Shown here: positions 1-9,210 of the stretch, piece after piece
How positions within the stretch are numbered: the first letter of the stretch is position 1
Layout of the letters: each line of letters begins with the position of its first letter
Source: Bacteroidota bacterium
GTDB taxonomy: Bacteria; Bacteroidota; Bacteroidia; Chitinophagales; Saprospiraceae
Direction: 5' to 3'
Assembly (NCBI GenBank): GCA_963169325.1
Contig: CAUJEY010000100.1
Location: forward strand, 1-60,525
DNA: 60,525 nt
The notes under the pieces: model-generated
The model's database searches: none
Seen by the model: only the letters and a program-made list of their open reading frames with translations
Told to the model about the DNA's origin: nothing
Program-made: the position numbers and the translations under genes

Positions 1-515
1 ATGACCGACATGGGCGTGATGGTCACGTCTTTTTTTGCGGTGATTTCCACAATGCTCAGCGCACAAAAGGGCAGGTGCCGCAGCGCCATGACGGTGTGGC
101 TGACCGCAATTTTGTCGCCAACGTTGAACGTCGTCGTCAGTTGGGCCTGCCGCATATCCAGTGTTTGGCGGTAGCCGGAAATACTGCCTCGGCCGACGCG
201 CTGACCGTCTACGTCGAGGTCCATGTTCACGAAATTGAACCCTTTGAGGATATTACTCACCCGGCCGCGCTGGTAATTGTCGTAAGCGCCGTTGAGCACC
301 ACGTCTTTCACCTTCATCGGGTCGGGGCTGGATACCAGGCCGATCATGCCGTTGGCCACGGTGATGCCGTAGTAGTTGGCAGGGTCGATGTTTTCGCCGA
401 CGATTTTCCAGGCGTCGGATTGCGGATTTCGGATTTCGGATTTCGGATTGGTTTGCGCGGGCAGAGTGATGCCCACAAAAACCAGGCATGAGAGCAGGAA
501 GTACAATGATTTCAT
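1..515 (-). CDS. GH65-like glycoside hydrolase, N-terminal part (cut by window edge)
   Basis: The frame is open from the ATG at 515 to the window edge, giving 171 residues of the amino end only. It starts with a signal peptide (MKSLYFLLSCLVFVGITLPAQ), so the protein is exported. The following sequence (motifs ANGMIGLVSSP, VLNGAYDNY, TFNVGDKIAVSHTV, MALRHLP) resembles the N-terminal beta-sandwich of family 65 glycoside hydrolases and phosphorylases; that assignment is from memory of the family, and the catalytic barrel lies outside the window. Residues 24-34 directly after the signal peptide are encoded by a heptamer array (416-450) and give the low-complexity stretch NPKSEIRNPQS, which is not part of the normal fold. 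Another secreted carbohydrate-active protein is possible. Confidence 0.6.
   Translation of the reverse strand, partial: MKSLYFLLSCLVFVGITLPAQTNPKSEIRNPQSDAWKIVGENIDPANYYGITVANGMIGLVSSPDPMKVKDVVLNGAYDNYQRGRVSNILKGFNFVNMDLDVDGQRVGRGSISGYRQTLDMRQAQLTTTFNVGDKIAVSHTVMALRHLPFCALSIVEITAKKDVTITPMSV
416..450. repeat. Five tandem heptamers inside a coding region
   Basis: Five exact 7-nt units on the plus strand (CGGATTG, then CGGATTT three times, then CGGATTG) lie inside the exported GH65-like gene, just after the signal-peptide codons. Three units equal 21 nt, so the encoded peptide has a period of seven residues. It belongs to the word-array class found across the window. Confidence 0.9.
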
Positions 516-552
516 GATGATGCGCTTTTACTGCCGTCTGAATTATATCTTT

Positions 553-579
553 GACAGGATTGACATGATTTGCAGGATA
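553..579. repeat. Three 9-mer word repeats (GACAGGATT type)
   Basis: Three consecutive 9-mers, GACAGGATT, GACATGATT and TGCAGGATA, lie in the divergent gap between the cut GH65-like gene and the PqqB-like gene. The same word returns as a fold-back pair at 14044-14113 and once at 28281. It probably lies in the leader of the downstream gene and makes an upstream ATG at 570 an unlikely start. Confidence 0.75.
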
Positions 580-611
580 ATACCTGCCGCAGCAAAGATC
601 AAAATAAGCTT

Positions 612-1568
612 ATGAACTCCATGCTTAAACATTTCATTTGGCTGTCTTTTCTCCTGCACTCCGCCTGCACTCCGCCCCGAAAGGCGCCTTCGCCACAACA
701 TGGCATCAGCCTGATGGTGCTCGGCGTCGCCCAGGACGGCGGTTATCCGCACGCCGGCTGTCGGCGTGACTGTTGCCGGCGCGTTTGGTCGGGCAGGCAA
801 CCTCAAAGTTCTCCGACTTGCCTGGCCATAGCCGATCACCGCTCCCGCAAGGTATGGATGTTCGAGGCAACTCCGGCTTACCCGGCACAATGGGAACGCC
901 TGACAGAAGCAACAGGCTGGGCGGATAAAAATGCGCCGGATGGCATTTTCCTAACCCATGCGCACATCGGCCATTACACGGGGCTGATGTACCTGGGTCG
1001 CGAGGCATTGGGCGCTACAGCCGTGCCGGTGTATGCGCTGCCGCGTATGAAAAATTTCCTCGAAACCAACGGCCCCTGGAGCCAGTTAGTCAGCCTGAAA
1101 AATATCGCGATACAACCCTTGCAACGCGATTCGGCGGTGGAGCCGGCGCCCGGTATCCGGGTGACGCCATTTATGGTGCCGCATCGCGACGAGTATTCCG
1201 AAACCGCGGGCTACCGCATCGAAGCCGGAGGCAAACGGATCTTATTCATCCCCGATATCGATAAATGGGAAAAATGGGAACGCGATATCAGCCGGGAAAT
1301 TGAGGCCGTGGATATCGCTTTTTTAGACGCTACTTTTTATAAAAACGGTGAATTGCAACGCGATATGCGCGAAATACCCCATCCCTTTGTAGAAGAATCC
1401 ATGCGCTTGTTTGATGTTTTACCGGCAACCGAAAAAGCCAAAGTGCATTTCATTCATTTCAACCACACCAATCCGTTGCTCTGGGACCCGGCCGAAGTAA
1501 AAGCCGTGGAAGCCCGGGGATTCCAAGTAGCGCAAGAGGGAGCGATTGTCCCTTTATCCGGGCAATAA
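612..1568 (+). CDS. PqqB-like metallo-beta-lactamase-fold lipoprotein
   Basis: 318 residues from the ATG at 612 (621 is also possible). An in-frame ATG at 570 lies in the 9-mer repeat and is less likely. The N-terminus is a lipoprotein signal with lipobox LHSAC. Motif GVAQDGGYPHAGC followed by a CC pair resembles the PqqB zinc-binding start. The metal motif reads THAHIGHYTGL: the two first histidines and the third are kept, but the usual Asp of HxHxDH is Gly. This fits the PqqB-like subfamily rather than a classical lactamase. C-terminal FNHTNP is also typical. No pqqA, C, D or E gene is nearby, so a role in PQQ synthesis is not supported; an unknown hydrolase anchored in the envelope is the safer call. 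The next gene follows after a 47-nt gap filled by a heptamer array, suggesting co-transcription. Confidence 0.8.
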   Translation: MNSMLKHFIWLSFLLHSACTPPRKAPSPQHGISLMVLGVAQDGGYPHAGCRRDCCRRVWSGRQPQSSPTCLAIADHRSRKVWMFEATPAYPAQWERLTEATGWADKNAPDGIFLTHAHIGHYTGLMYLGREALGATAVPVYALPRMKNFLETNGPWSQLVSLKNIAIQPLQRDSAVEPAPGIRVTPFMVPHRDEYSETAGYRIEAGGKRILFIPDIDKWEKWERDISREIEAVDIAFLDATFYKNGELQRDMREIPHPFVEESMRLFDVLPATEKAKVHFIHFNHTNPLLWDPAEVKAVEARGFQVAQEGAIVPLSGQ

Positions 1569-1573
1569 CATGT

Positions 1574-1615
1574 ACTTTTGACTTTTGCATTTTGACTCTT
1601 ACATTTTGACTTTAC
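1574..1615. repeat. Six heptamers filling an intergenic gap
   Basis: Six consecutive 7-nt units (ACTTTTG, ACTTTTG, CATTTTG, ACTCTTA, CATTTTG, ACTTTAC) run from 5 nt after the TAA at 1566-1568 to the base before the ATG at 1616. The same word family makes up the array at 9211-9297. Confidence 0.9.
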
Positions 1616-2389
1616 ATGATTTCCGCACTCATTCCGATCCTCATAGCCGGCGCAGTAGCCTTCACGGTTTTTTCTATAAAAAGAGCCCGCGACCGCGCCC
1701 GGCAAAAGGCCATGGAACAACTGGCCCTACACCTGGGCATGATCTTTTCGACCGACGATAGTTATGGCTTACTGCCACAATTGAAGGGTTTCGAACTCTT
1801 TCGCCGCGAACGCAGGTGGCTGGGCAGCGCCGGGCGGATCAAAAACGTGCTGCGCAGTACGGTAGGCGATACGGAAGTGTTTCTGTTTGATTACAGTTAT
1901 GTGGTTTCTACCGGAAAATCCGCCCGGCGCATCACACAAACCGTTTTTTTCGCCAATAACAAAAACTGGTACCTGCCAAACTTCCGGTTAAAACCCGAAA
2001 ACTGGTACGGGAAAGTATTGGCCGCGTTTGATAAAAGTGACATTAATTTTTCAGAGAGCCCGGAATTTTCGAATCGTTTTTGGCTCAGCGGCGAATTCGA
2101 ATCGTTGATTCGTAAAAAATTCAGCCCCACCGTACAGCAGTTTCTGGTCGAAAGCCCGCCCGCGCACCTCGAAGGCAATAACTACTACCTGTTGGCGTAT
2201 AAACCGCGTAAAATGCTGGATGCCCGGGAGGCCGAAGTATTTTTTCAGCATTGCTGCCAGTTGGTTAAATTGTTTCAGGAAGAAGGAAAACTCGAATTAC
2301 TGAACTTAGCCGAGGTAACGCCGGCGCCGGAAATCCCCCTCGAAATGCCGCCGATACCGGCGAAAGAAACCAGGCTGCAAGGAGATTAA
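1616..2389 (+). CDS. Unknown membrane-anchored protein
   Basis: 257 residues. One N-terminal transmembrane segment (about residues 3-22: ALIPILIAGAVAFTVFS) is followed by a basic stretch and a soluble region of about 220 residues rich in aromatic residues (FDYSYVV, KNWYLPNFRLKPENWYG, FLVESPPAHLEG). I do not recognise a family with certainty; the layout recalls DUF3137-like proteins. A charged N-out/C-in topology would place the soluble part in the cytoplasm. The start codon directly abuts the heptamer array, so any ribosome-binding sequence would have to lie inside the repeat. It is likely in an operon with the preceding lipoprotein. Confidence 0.75.
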   Translation: MISALIPILIAGAVAFTVFSIKRARDRARQKAMEQLALHLGMIFSTDDSYGLLPQLKGFELFRRERRWLGSAGRIKNVLRSTVGDTEVFLFDYSYVVSTGKSARRITQTVFFANNKNWYLPNFRLKPENWYGKVLAAFDKSDINFSESPEFSNRFWLSGEFESLIRKKFSPTVQQFLVESPPAHLEGNNYYLLAYKPRKMLDAREAEVFFQHCCQLVKLFQEEGKLELLNLAEVTPAPEIPLEMPPIPAKETRLQGD

Positions 2390-2559
2390 TTCGGGAAATC
2401 TTTTTTTCCTGCCTAAATCTGGCGAACTTTGGCCCGTTTTTTGACAAGTTACTTTTATAATCCATTTTAACGTTGCAAAACGACCTGAATTTCCCCCGAG
2501 CCCTCGGGGTTTTTCCAATCGACATCCTTTGTTATAATCCAAATCCAATTGTTATTCCC

Positions 2560-3357
2560 ATGATTCAACGGTTACTACTTATCCTAGTAAGCCTTTGGCC
2601 CACTGCTATTTCCACGCTTTCCGCCCAGGTAGGATTCTCTTTGCCTTTCCTCAACAATGTTGACTCGGGCACTACGGTCACAGTGCCGGTCCGGGTTTCC
2701 AATTTCGATAGCATTGTTGCCGCGCAGTTTGTGGTCCAGTGGGACCCCGAAGTGCTTTCTTTCGTAAAAGTCATCTTGTACAACCTGCCGGGTATGGATT
2801 ACCTGGATTTTGGTTTGACCGAAGCCCCGGACAGCGGCCTTATTCGCTTCGCCTGGGAAGCCCCGACCGGATCATTCAACTCCGGCGTCACCGTGCCGGA
2901 CCAGACGGCGATTTACAGAATACAATTTAATGTAGTAGGCCAGGTAAATGCGGGCACTCCATTGCTCATTACTGAAATTCCGCCTACGGATTTCGAGGTG
3001 GTTCGGGTAGGACACCCTGCGCTCACCATTGATTCCTGCAGTATTGAAAACGGTTTTGTAGCGGTCGGATACACCGTGGCTACACACGAGCCGGAAAAAA
3101 ATACACTGCCGGTCACAATTACGCCAAATCCCTTTTCCGACTCTTTTAGGGTAGTTTTTGACCTGGAAACCAACGAAATCGTGCATTTCCGGCTTACCGA
3201 CGCTGCCGGACGATTGGTCGAAGAAAAAAAAATGTCGCTGTCCCCCGGTCAACATGGCATGGAAATTGTCTCTGACCAATTACAAGAAAATGGCATCTAT
3301 TATTTGATAATCCGCACAGCCACCCGCTCGTGCATAAGTCCTTTGGTTAAGTTTTGA
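2560..3357 (+). CDS. Secreted cohesin-domain protein with T9SS type A sorting domain
   Basis: 265 residues from the ATG at 2560, chosen because it opens the signal peptide MIQRLLLILVSLWPTAIS; an in-frame ATG at 2473 would bury it. Residues about 25-165 are a cohesin-like beta-sandwich (VPVRVSNFDSIVAAQFVVQWDPEVLSF, then FAWEAP, then IYRIQFNVVG). The last about 85 residues (PVTITPNPFSDSFRVVFDL ... GIYYLIIRTATRSCISPLVKF) are a Por-secretion type A sorting domain, so the protein passes the outer membrane by T9SS and is cell-attached or released. It stands just before the giant adhesin, which carries three related cohesin-like domains, so the two probably act together at the surface. Confidence 0.85.
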   Translation: MIQRLLLILVSLWPTAISTLSAQVGFSLPFLNNVDSGTTVTVPVRVSNFDSIVAAQFVVQWDPEVLSFVKVILYNLPGMDYLDFGLTEAPDSGLIRFAWEAPTGSFNSGVTVPDQTAIYRIQFNVVGQVNAGTPLLITEIPPTDFEVVRVGHPALTIDSCSIENGFVAVGYTVATHEPEKNTLPVTITPNPFSDSFRVVFDLETNEIVHFRLTDAAGRLVEEKKMSLSPGQHGMEIVSDQLQENGIYYLIIRTATRSCISPLVKF

Positions 3358-3401
3358 CTAAAAATCTAAATTTTTTCATCATCCCTTTTTCCGCGTTAAA
3401 G

Positions 3402-6400
3402 ATGAGACCGATTCTTAGACACCTTTTCACGGCAGGTTTGCTTTTGTTAACACTTCCCGTCATCGGGCAGGCGTTAATCACAACTTTTGCACCTGCCACG
3501 GTAAATGCCACACTTGGTAGCACCGTGTCCCTCCAGTTGAAGGTGACGAACTTCACGAACATTACCTCCGTTCAACTCCCGATCACGTACAACAGTGCGG
3601 TGTTGCAATTCACTTCGATCAGCAACGCCACATTGCCGGGCTTCACAGCGGCAAACTACAATGCCACAACCGGCAAAGTAACCGTGTCCTGGTATCCGGA
3701 TCTGGGGTTGTATCCCAACGGTTTTACGATAGCGGACAACAGTTCGATCTTCACCGTCAACTTTACCGTATTAGCCAACGGCTCAAGTGCCGTAAATGTC
3801 GCCACCGTGTCGCCCGGCATCGAGGTCACGCGCAACAACAACGTGATCCAGGTCAATTTCGCCACCGGCGGCACCACCGTTACGGCGGGCTCCGGCGGCC
3901 CCGGCCCTTTGACCGGCTTTAGCATCCTGGCTAATACCATCAATATTCCGCAGGGCCAAACGGGCTGTATGCCGGTGACGGTGAACGATTTCGATAATAT
4001 CGTATCGGCGGCGTATGCTATGCACTGGAATACCAGTATTTTAGAATACCAGAATACCATGGCCTACAACCTGCCCGACCTTTCGGCCGGCAATTTTAAC
4101 CCCTTCGGCTCGGGTACCTTGCTGATGAGCTGGTACGACCAGACGCTCGTCGGCGTTACCCGCCCCGACGGTTCGGCTATCTATCAGGTTTGTTTTAAAG
4201 CCACCGGCCCGGTCGGCAGCACCTCTATGGTAACAATCGACGGCGTCGGTTTCCCGCCCGGCGGCGGTGGCGCAGAGGTCATCAATGCGTCCAGCCAAAA
4301 CGTCTGGACGAACGGCGCAGGCATATCGGACACGATATTCGTCGTGACGGCCCCGCCGCCCGCGAATGCCGTTACCTTTACCGCCGATAAAGACACCGTA
4401 TCAACCGGTCAAACGACCTGCGTGGATGTAACGGTGACGAATTTCACCGATGTCATCTCCATGCAGTTGGGTATGACTTACGATGTGACTAAAATTCAAT
4501 TCCAGTCCTTCCAGTTCGGCGCCAACCCATTGGGTTTGAGCAACGCCAACTTTAACCCGAATATCCCGGGTGAAATCAAATTCACCTGGTTCGATGCGCA
4601 GGCATTGGGCGTGGATTTACCGAATAACACCGTCATTTTCTCCGTATGCTATACGGCCGTAGGCGCCGCAGGCATGACATCGCCCTTCACTTTTACCAGT
4701 TTGCCGGGTTTCGCCGTGGAAATTGTAAAAGAACCGGGTGGCGAGGTTATCCCGGCGCTGAATAACGGCAGCGTTTTTATTTCGGATTTCCAACCACCAA
4801 AAGTCGTGGTGGATAGCGTTACCATGGTATCCTGTACCGGCGCTGCTACCGGCGCAGTATTTATCTCTACACTAAACGGCACGCCGACCCAGTACAACTG
4901 GTCGGGTAATATGATGGGCAACCCGGATGATCTGATGGGCATTCCGGCCAATACGTACACCGTTACCGTCACCTTTGCCGGTGGCGCTACGGCTACTGCC
5001 ACGGCCACGGTCAATCAACCGACGACGGCACTCGCGCTTGCCACGCCCACGGTCACTAATGTAAAATGTTTTGGGGGCCTGGACGGGGCTATCACCGTAT
5101 CGCCTTCCGGCGGTACCACGCCCTATACCTCTTATAAATGGGCCGGCAATACCAGTCCGCCCTTCGCTCTTACCACCACCGTGCCGACCGTTACCGGATT
5201 AAAACCCGGCTTGTACACGGTCACAGTCACGGATACGAGAGGATGCACCATCACCAGTACCGCAACGATCGCCCAACCTTCGGCAGATATCAGCGTACCT
5301 GGTGGACAGGTTTCGATAACGACGGTCAGCTGTTTCGGGATGACCAACGGCTCAATCACGATCCTCAACCCCACCGGCGGTACGCCGCCTTACGCTTCCT
5401 ACAGCTGGGCCGGTACGGGTGGTTTTACCGCCGCTACCAAAAGTATAACCAACCTCGGCCCCGGCAGTTACACCCTGACCATTACCGACAGCAACGGATG
5501 TACCAAGGCGATCGCGCCCTATACGATTACTGCGCCTTCCGCGCCGCTTCAGGCTTCGCAAACAGGTGCGGTGACGGATGTTACCTGCGCCGGCGCCAAC
5601 AATGGAAAAGCAAGTGTTACGGCTACCGGCGGCACACCGAACTATACCTACTCGTGGCGCCTCGGATCGCCTACCGGCCAGATATTCGGGAACGGCGACT
5701 CGCCGAATAGCCTCGTGCCAGGCACGTATCATGTCGTGGTTACTGATGCCAGAAGCTGCACCGCGGTGGCCAGTCCTCTTATTGTTGTCGGAGGCCCTGT
5801 TGATCCGATTGCCATCAGCACCCCGACGGTGACCCACGTCAAATGCGCCGGCGACGACGACGGCTGCATCACCATAGCACCGAACGGCGGTAATGGCGCA
5901 CCTTTTACCGTGAGCTGGTCGAATACCACACAAACGACGATGCAAATCTGCAACTTGTCCGGCGGAACATACACACCGGTGGTAACAGATAGCAAAGGGT
6001 GCTCTTATACCTTTGATAACATTACAGTCAATGAACCTTCAATCATAAAAATTGACAGCACGCATAGCACGCCACAAAATGGGCTTACGGCAAATGGAGC
6101 AATTGAAGTAATCGGACTTACCGGTGGCACTACACCCTACTCTTATCTCTGGTCGGATGGTAAAATGACCAAAGATATATCCGGATTGACAGCCGGCACC
6201 TATACGCTTACCGTTACAGATGCCAACGGATGTAAATTTACCGTCACGGCTGAAGTGAAAAATACGAACCTGCTGGTACTCACCACCTACACGGTTACCC
6301 CGGCCTGCAATGTCGACGGTTGTATCAACCTGACCATCCCGCAGGGCGCACCGCCGCCATTCATTGTCTCCTGGAGTGGTAACTCCAAGGTAGATACCAG

Positions 6401-8054
6401 CTACCAGATTTCGATCTGCGGCCTGGCGCCCATCGCCTATTCGGTAACGATTACGGATGCCGGCGGCAATGCGCATACGATAACCGCGGTGGTGACGAAG
6501 TTGGATGCCGCATTGGTCGGTTCCTCTATCACACAACCTTTTGACGATTCTCAAAACGGCTCGATCGTACTGACGCCCATTCCGCAGGGTACCCCCCTGA
6601 CCTATGCCTGGGCACACGATGCTACGCTCACGACCGGTACATTGATGGGGCTCGACTCCGGAACTTACGTCGTTACGGTGACTAACCCGGCATCCGGTTG
6701 TACGAGTGTGTTCTCTTACACGCTGGGTCGTACCTATTTGCCCTTTTTGGTCAATCAGGCGCAGGCTACCCCCGCCAACTGTCTGAATACGGCCAACGGC
6801 GCCATCGTCATCAATGTGCAGGGCGGCAAAGCCCCTTACACCTTTCTGTGGACCGGCCCGAACGGCTACACGGCTAACACTAAAGATATTTCCGGATTGC
6901 TTCCGGGTGACTATACGTATGTTTTCACGGACTTTAATGGCATGGTAAAGACCGGGACCATCCCCGTAGGCTCGCAATCCAACCTCCAGGTCACCAATGT
7001 AAACGAGTTATCGGATTACAGCGGCTACCAGGTGAGCAGCACGGCCTCCTGCGACGGCGAGGCTTCGGTGGTATTCACCGGCGCCAGCGGCAGCGTGTCC
7101 ATCCTGTGGAGCAACGGCGTCAGCGGCCCAAACAACCTCGACCTGTGCGGCGGCGCATACACGGTGACGGTAACGGATAACCTGGGTTGTACCTCTGTTT
7201 GGTCCGACTCGCTCACGGTGCCGGCCTCGGTAGTATCGGCGTTCACGGTGATTACTGACTTCGACGGTTTCGGCGTGCCTTGCAACGGCAGCTGCATCGG
7301 CAAAGCCCGGGTAACGGTAGCCGGCGGTATTCCGCCCTATACGGTACGCTGGCCGAGCGGCCAAACGGACCAGATCACGACGGTGAATGGCATTTCGCAG
7401 GCTGAACAACTCTGTGGCGGCGATTACACCGTCACGATCACTGATGCCTACTCCGCCACCAACGGCCTGAATTACACGTTCACGGGCACGATCACCGAGC
7501 CCGAGCCTTTGGTGATCGAATTCGCAGACATCACACCGGAAACACTGAACTCCTGCGACGGACAGATCATCGCTTCCGCTCCGGCAGCCAACGGCGATAT
7601 CACGTTCATCTGGTCGAATAAAAACACCGGCGCCAACGGCGACGGCCCAAGGGTCGAAGACCTCTGCGCCGGCCATTTCGTCGAGTTTATCGTGGAAGAC
7701 GAACAAGGCTGTATCGCCAACGCTACCCACCAGGTACCGTATCCCAACTGCTTGGACGTGCGCCCGATCATCACGCCCGGCCAGCAAGACGGTTTGAATG
7801 ATTATATCCTGATCACCTGCATCGAAGACTTCCCGAACAATACCTTCGAATTGTTCAACCGCTGGGGTCAATTAGTCTTCCAACTGCGGGGCTATAAAAA
7901 CGAGCCCTCGCTCGACAACTTCCGGGGTACGGGTAATATCGGCGCGACCAATGGCCGCGATCTGCCTGAAGGCGCGTACTTCTTCGTCCTCAAATACGTC
8001 GACGACCAGGGCAACGACCAGACCCGTAAAGGTTACATCAACCTCCTGCGCTAA
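3402..8054 (+). CDS. Giant cohesin/SprB-repeat surface adhesin, T9SS type B sorting domain
   Basis: 1550 residues from the ATG at 3402, which opens the signal peptide MRPILRHLFTAGLLLLTLPV; the frame also extends back to a TTG overlapping the previous stop. Rough layout: three cohesin-like domains (25-165, 170-310, 325-465), then about twelve SprB/PKD-like repeats of 75-90 residues (465-1440), each with the pattern GGTxPYxYxW, GLxxGTYTVTVTDxxGC, then a CHU_C gliding-type domain (about the last 95 residues: ITPGQQDGLNDYILI, FELFNRWGQLVF, LPEGAYFFVLKY, GYINLLR). SprB of Flavobacterium is the mobile gliding adhesin secreted by T9SS; type B cargo is typically paired with a PorP/SprF protein, and one is encoded next. 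Inferred role: surface adhesion or gliding. Repeats are divergent from each other, so this is an old expansion. Confidence 0.92.
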   Translation: MRPILRHLFTAGLLLLTLPVIGQALITTFAPATVNATLGSTVSLQLKVTNFTNITSVQLPITYNSAVLQFTSISNATLPGFTAANYNATTGKVTVSWYPDLGLYPNGFTIADNSSIFTVNFTVLANGSSAVNVATVSPGIEVTRNNNVIQVNFATGGTTVTAGSGGPGPLTGFSILANTINIPQGQTGCMPVTVNDFDNIVSAAYAMHWNTSILEYQNTMAYNLPDLSAGNFNPFGSGTLLMSWYDQTLVGVTRPDGSAIYQVCFKATGPVGSTSMVTIDGVGFPPGGGGAEVINASSQNVWTNGAGISDTIFVVTAPPPANAVTFTADKDTVSTGQTTCVDVTVTNFTDVISMQLGMTYDVTKIQFQSFQFGANPLGLSNANFNPNIPGEIKFTWFDAQALGVDLPNNTVIFSVCYTAVGAAGMTSPFTFTSLPGFAVEIVKEPGGEVIPALNNGSVFISDFQPPKVVVDSVTMVSCTGAATGAVFISTLNGTPTQYNWSGNMMGNPDDLMGIPANTYTVTVTFAGGATATATATVNQPTTALALATPTVTNVKCFGGLDGAITVSPSGGTTPYTSYKWAGNTSPPFALTTTVPTVTGLKPGLYTVTVTDTRGCTITSTATIAQPSADISVPGGQVSITTVSCFGMTNGSITILNPTGGTPPYASYSWAGTGGFTAATKSITNLGPGSYTLTITDSNGCTKAIAPYTITAPSAPLQASQTGAVTDVTCAGANNGKASVTATGGTPNYTYSWRLGSPTGQIFGNGDSPNSLVPGTYHVVVTDARSCTAVASPLIVVGGPVDPIAISTPTVTHVKCAGDDDGCITIAPNGGNGAPFTVSWSNTTQTTMQICNLSGGTYTPVVTDSKGCSYTFDNITVNEPSIIKIDSTHSTPQNGLTANGAIEVIGLTGGTTPYSYLWSDGKMTKDISGLTAGTYTLTVTDANGCKFTVTAEVKNTNLLVLTTYTVTPACNVDGCINLTIPQGAPPPFIVSWSGNSKVDTSYQISICGLAPIAYSVTITDAGGNAHTITAVVTKLDAALVGSSITQPFDDSQNGSIVLTPIPQGTPLTYAWAHDATLTTGTLMGLDSGTYVVTVTNPASGCTSVFSYTLGRTYLPFLVNQAQATPANCLNTANGAIVINVQGGKAPYTFLWTGPNGYTANTKDISGLLPGDYTYVFTDFNGMVKTGTIPVGSQSNLQVTNVNELSDYSGYQVSSTASCDGEASVVFTGASGSVSILWSNGVSGPNNLDLCGGAYTVTVTDNLGCTSVWSDSLTVPASVVSAFTVITDFDGFGVPCNGSCIGKARVTVAGGIPPYTVRWPSGQTDQITTVNGISQAEQLCGGDYTVTITDAYSATNGLNYTFTGTITEPEPLVIEFADITPETLNSCDGQIIASAPAANGDITFIWSNKNTGANGDGPRVEDLCAGHFVEFIVEDEQGCIANATHQVPYPNCLDVRPIITPGQQDGLNDYILITCIEDFPNNTFELFNRWGQLVFQLRGYKNEPSLDNFRGTGNIGATNGRDLPEGAYFFVLKYVDDQGNDQTRKGYINLLR

Positions 8055-8064
8055 CTTCTGCTAA

Positions 8065-8124
8065 TTGGCAATAAGCAATTAAAACTGGCAAACTATTTGT
8101 AATGTATTAATTGCTTATTGCCAA
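8065..8124. repeat. 18-bp perfect inverted repeat between adhesin and PorP/SprF genes
   Basis: Arms 8065-8082 and 8107-8124 are exact reverse complements, separated by 24 nt. The arms contain the words GGCAATA and AGCAATT. It begins 11 nt after the adhesin stop. It could limit read-through into the downstream gene, but no T-run follows, so it may instead stabilise the adhesin mRNA end or be another fold-back word array. Confidence 0.85.
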
Positions 8125-8168
8125 CAGACAGTAACGTTCTTTTCCATCATTCCCAACCATCGATTATT

Positions 8169-9122
8169 ATGAAAAAGATATTTTTTACCCTAATATCAGG
8201 TTTGTATTTTTTAGCCGCTGCGAATGGCCAGGAGCAAGCCGTTTATCACCACTACCAGGTTTTCCCCACACTCGTCAACCCCGGCAGCGCCGGCTTCGAC
8301 AATAGCCACACTTTCCTGATCAATGCCCGCAGCAGCTGGACGGGTTTTCCCGGCTCGCCCACGACGTACACTGTTATGTACACCGGCCCGGTCGGTGACA
8401 AACTGGGTTTGGGCGGCAGTGTTTTTTCCGAAAAAGTAGGCGCCCAAACGGTGACCCGTCTGCAAGGCATGTATTCCTTTCGTTTTCAGTTGCAAAAAGC
8501 CCGCATCGGGCTGGGGCTGACCACCGAATTCCTGCGCCGCCGGGTTGACAGCGACATACTGAACAACCCCCTGGTGCAACCGACCGACGAAGTACTGGAA
8601 GGCTGGGTTGATGGACAACGCGTGTTTACCTCTTCTTTCGGCGCTAATTTTATGTACGACGACCGCGTGTTCGCGCACCTGGTGTTACCCAGCGCCATTC
8701 GCGCCCGTTTGGATGAAATACCGGTAGACGAGGAAGAAACCAGCGGCTCCGGCATACAATATTATATTTTCCACCTGGGAACTATCCTCGACATACCGAG
8801 CCAAAACTTCAAACTCGTGCCCTCCATTGCCATCCGCAACCTGCGCGATGTGCCGTTTCAGGTCGACCTGAATCTGCAGGGCCGGTTCCTCGAAGACAAA
8901 CTTATCGCCGGCATGACCTATCGCCCCAGCACCGGCGGATCGATGGCCTTTTTGATTGGCACAAAATATAAACAGTTCAACCTGTACTACACCTACGATA
9001 TCTCCTTTGGACCCTTCCAGCAATACAACGGCGGCTCACACGAAATCAGCGCCGCCTATTCCTTCGAACGCAAAAAACCGCGTATTCCGCTGGAAAACAC
9101 CGATTTGTATCAGCAGGATTAA
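8169..9122 (+). CDS. PorP/SprF family type IX secretion outer-membrane protein
   Basis: 317 residues from the ATG at 8169, which opens the signal peptide MKKIFFTLISGLYFLAAANG; the upstream in-frame ATG at 8118 lies in the inverted repeat. The mature start QEQAVYHHYQVFPTLVNPGSAGFDN is the hallmark of PorP/SprF (QxxxYxxYxxxPxxxNPAxxG). The rest alternates as an outer-membrane beta-barrel (SFRFQLQKARIGLGLTTEF, KLIAGMTYRPSTGGSMAFLIG, YTYDISFGPFQQYNGGSHEISAAYSF). In the family this protein helps secretion or anchoring of the neighbouring type B cargo, here the giant adhesin. A terminator lies 52 nt after the stop. Confidence 0.92.
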   Translation: MKKIFFTLISGLYFLAAANGQEQAVYHHYQVFPTLVNPGSAGFDNSHTFLINARSSWTGFPGSPTTYTVMYTGPVGDKLGLGGSVFSEKVGAQTVTRLQGMYSFRFQLQKARIGLGLTTEFLRRRVDSDILNNPLVQPTDEVLEGWVDGQRVFTSSFGANFMYDDRVFAHLVLPSAIRARLDEIPVDEEETSGSGIQYYIFHLGTILDIPSQNFKLVPSIAIRNLRDVPFQVDLNLQGRFLEDKLIAGMTYRPSTGGSMAFLIGTKYKQFNLYYTYDISFGPFQQYNGGSHEISAAYSFERKKPRIPLENTDLYQQD

Positions 9123-9173
9123 AATGTCTGCTGTCTCTTAAGATAGATGTCTTTAACAATTGGTTTTTGGGAT

Positions 9174-9208
9174 GGCCTCTCTGCGAAAAGTCGCTGAGGG
9201 GCTTTTTT
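9174..9208 (+). terminator. Rho-independent terminator after PorP/SprF
   Basis: A stem of about 12 bp (GCCTCTCTGCGA with TCGCTGAGGGGC, one G-U pair and one mismatch) with a short loop is followed by six T at 9203-9208. It ends the adhesin/PorP block. Confidence 0.8.
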
Positions 9209-9210
9209 AA

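Noticed and set aside
570-611. Upstream ATG for the PqqB-like lipoprotein
   Set aside because: The extra codons lie in a 9-mer repeat and place a charged stretch before the lipoprotein signal; ATG at 612 or 621 fits the lipobox distance.
612-1568. PQQ biosynthesis protein PqqB proper
   Set aside because: It carries a lipoprotein signal, lacks the metal Asp, and no other pqq gene is present.
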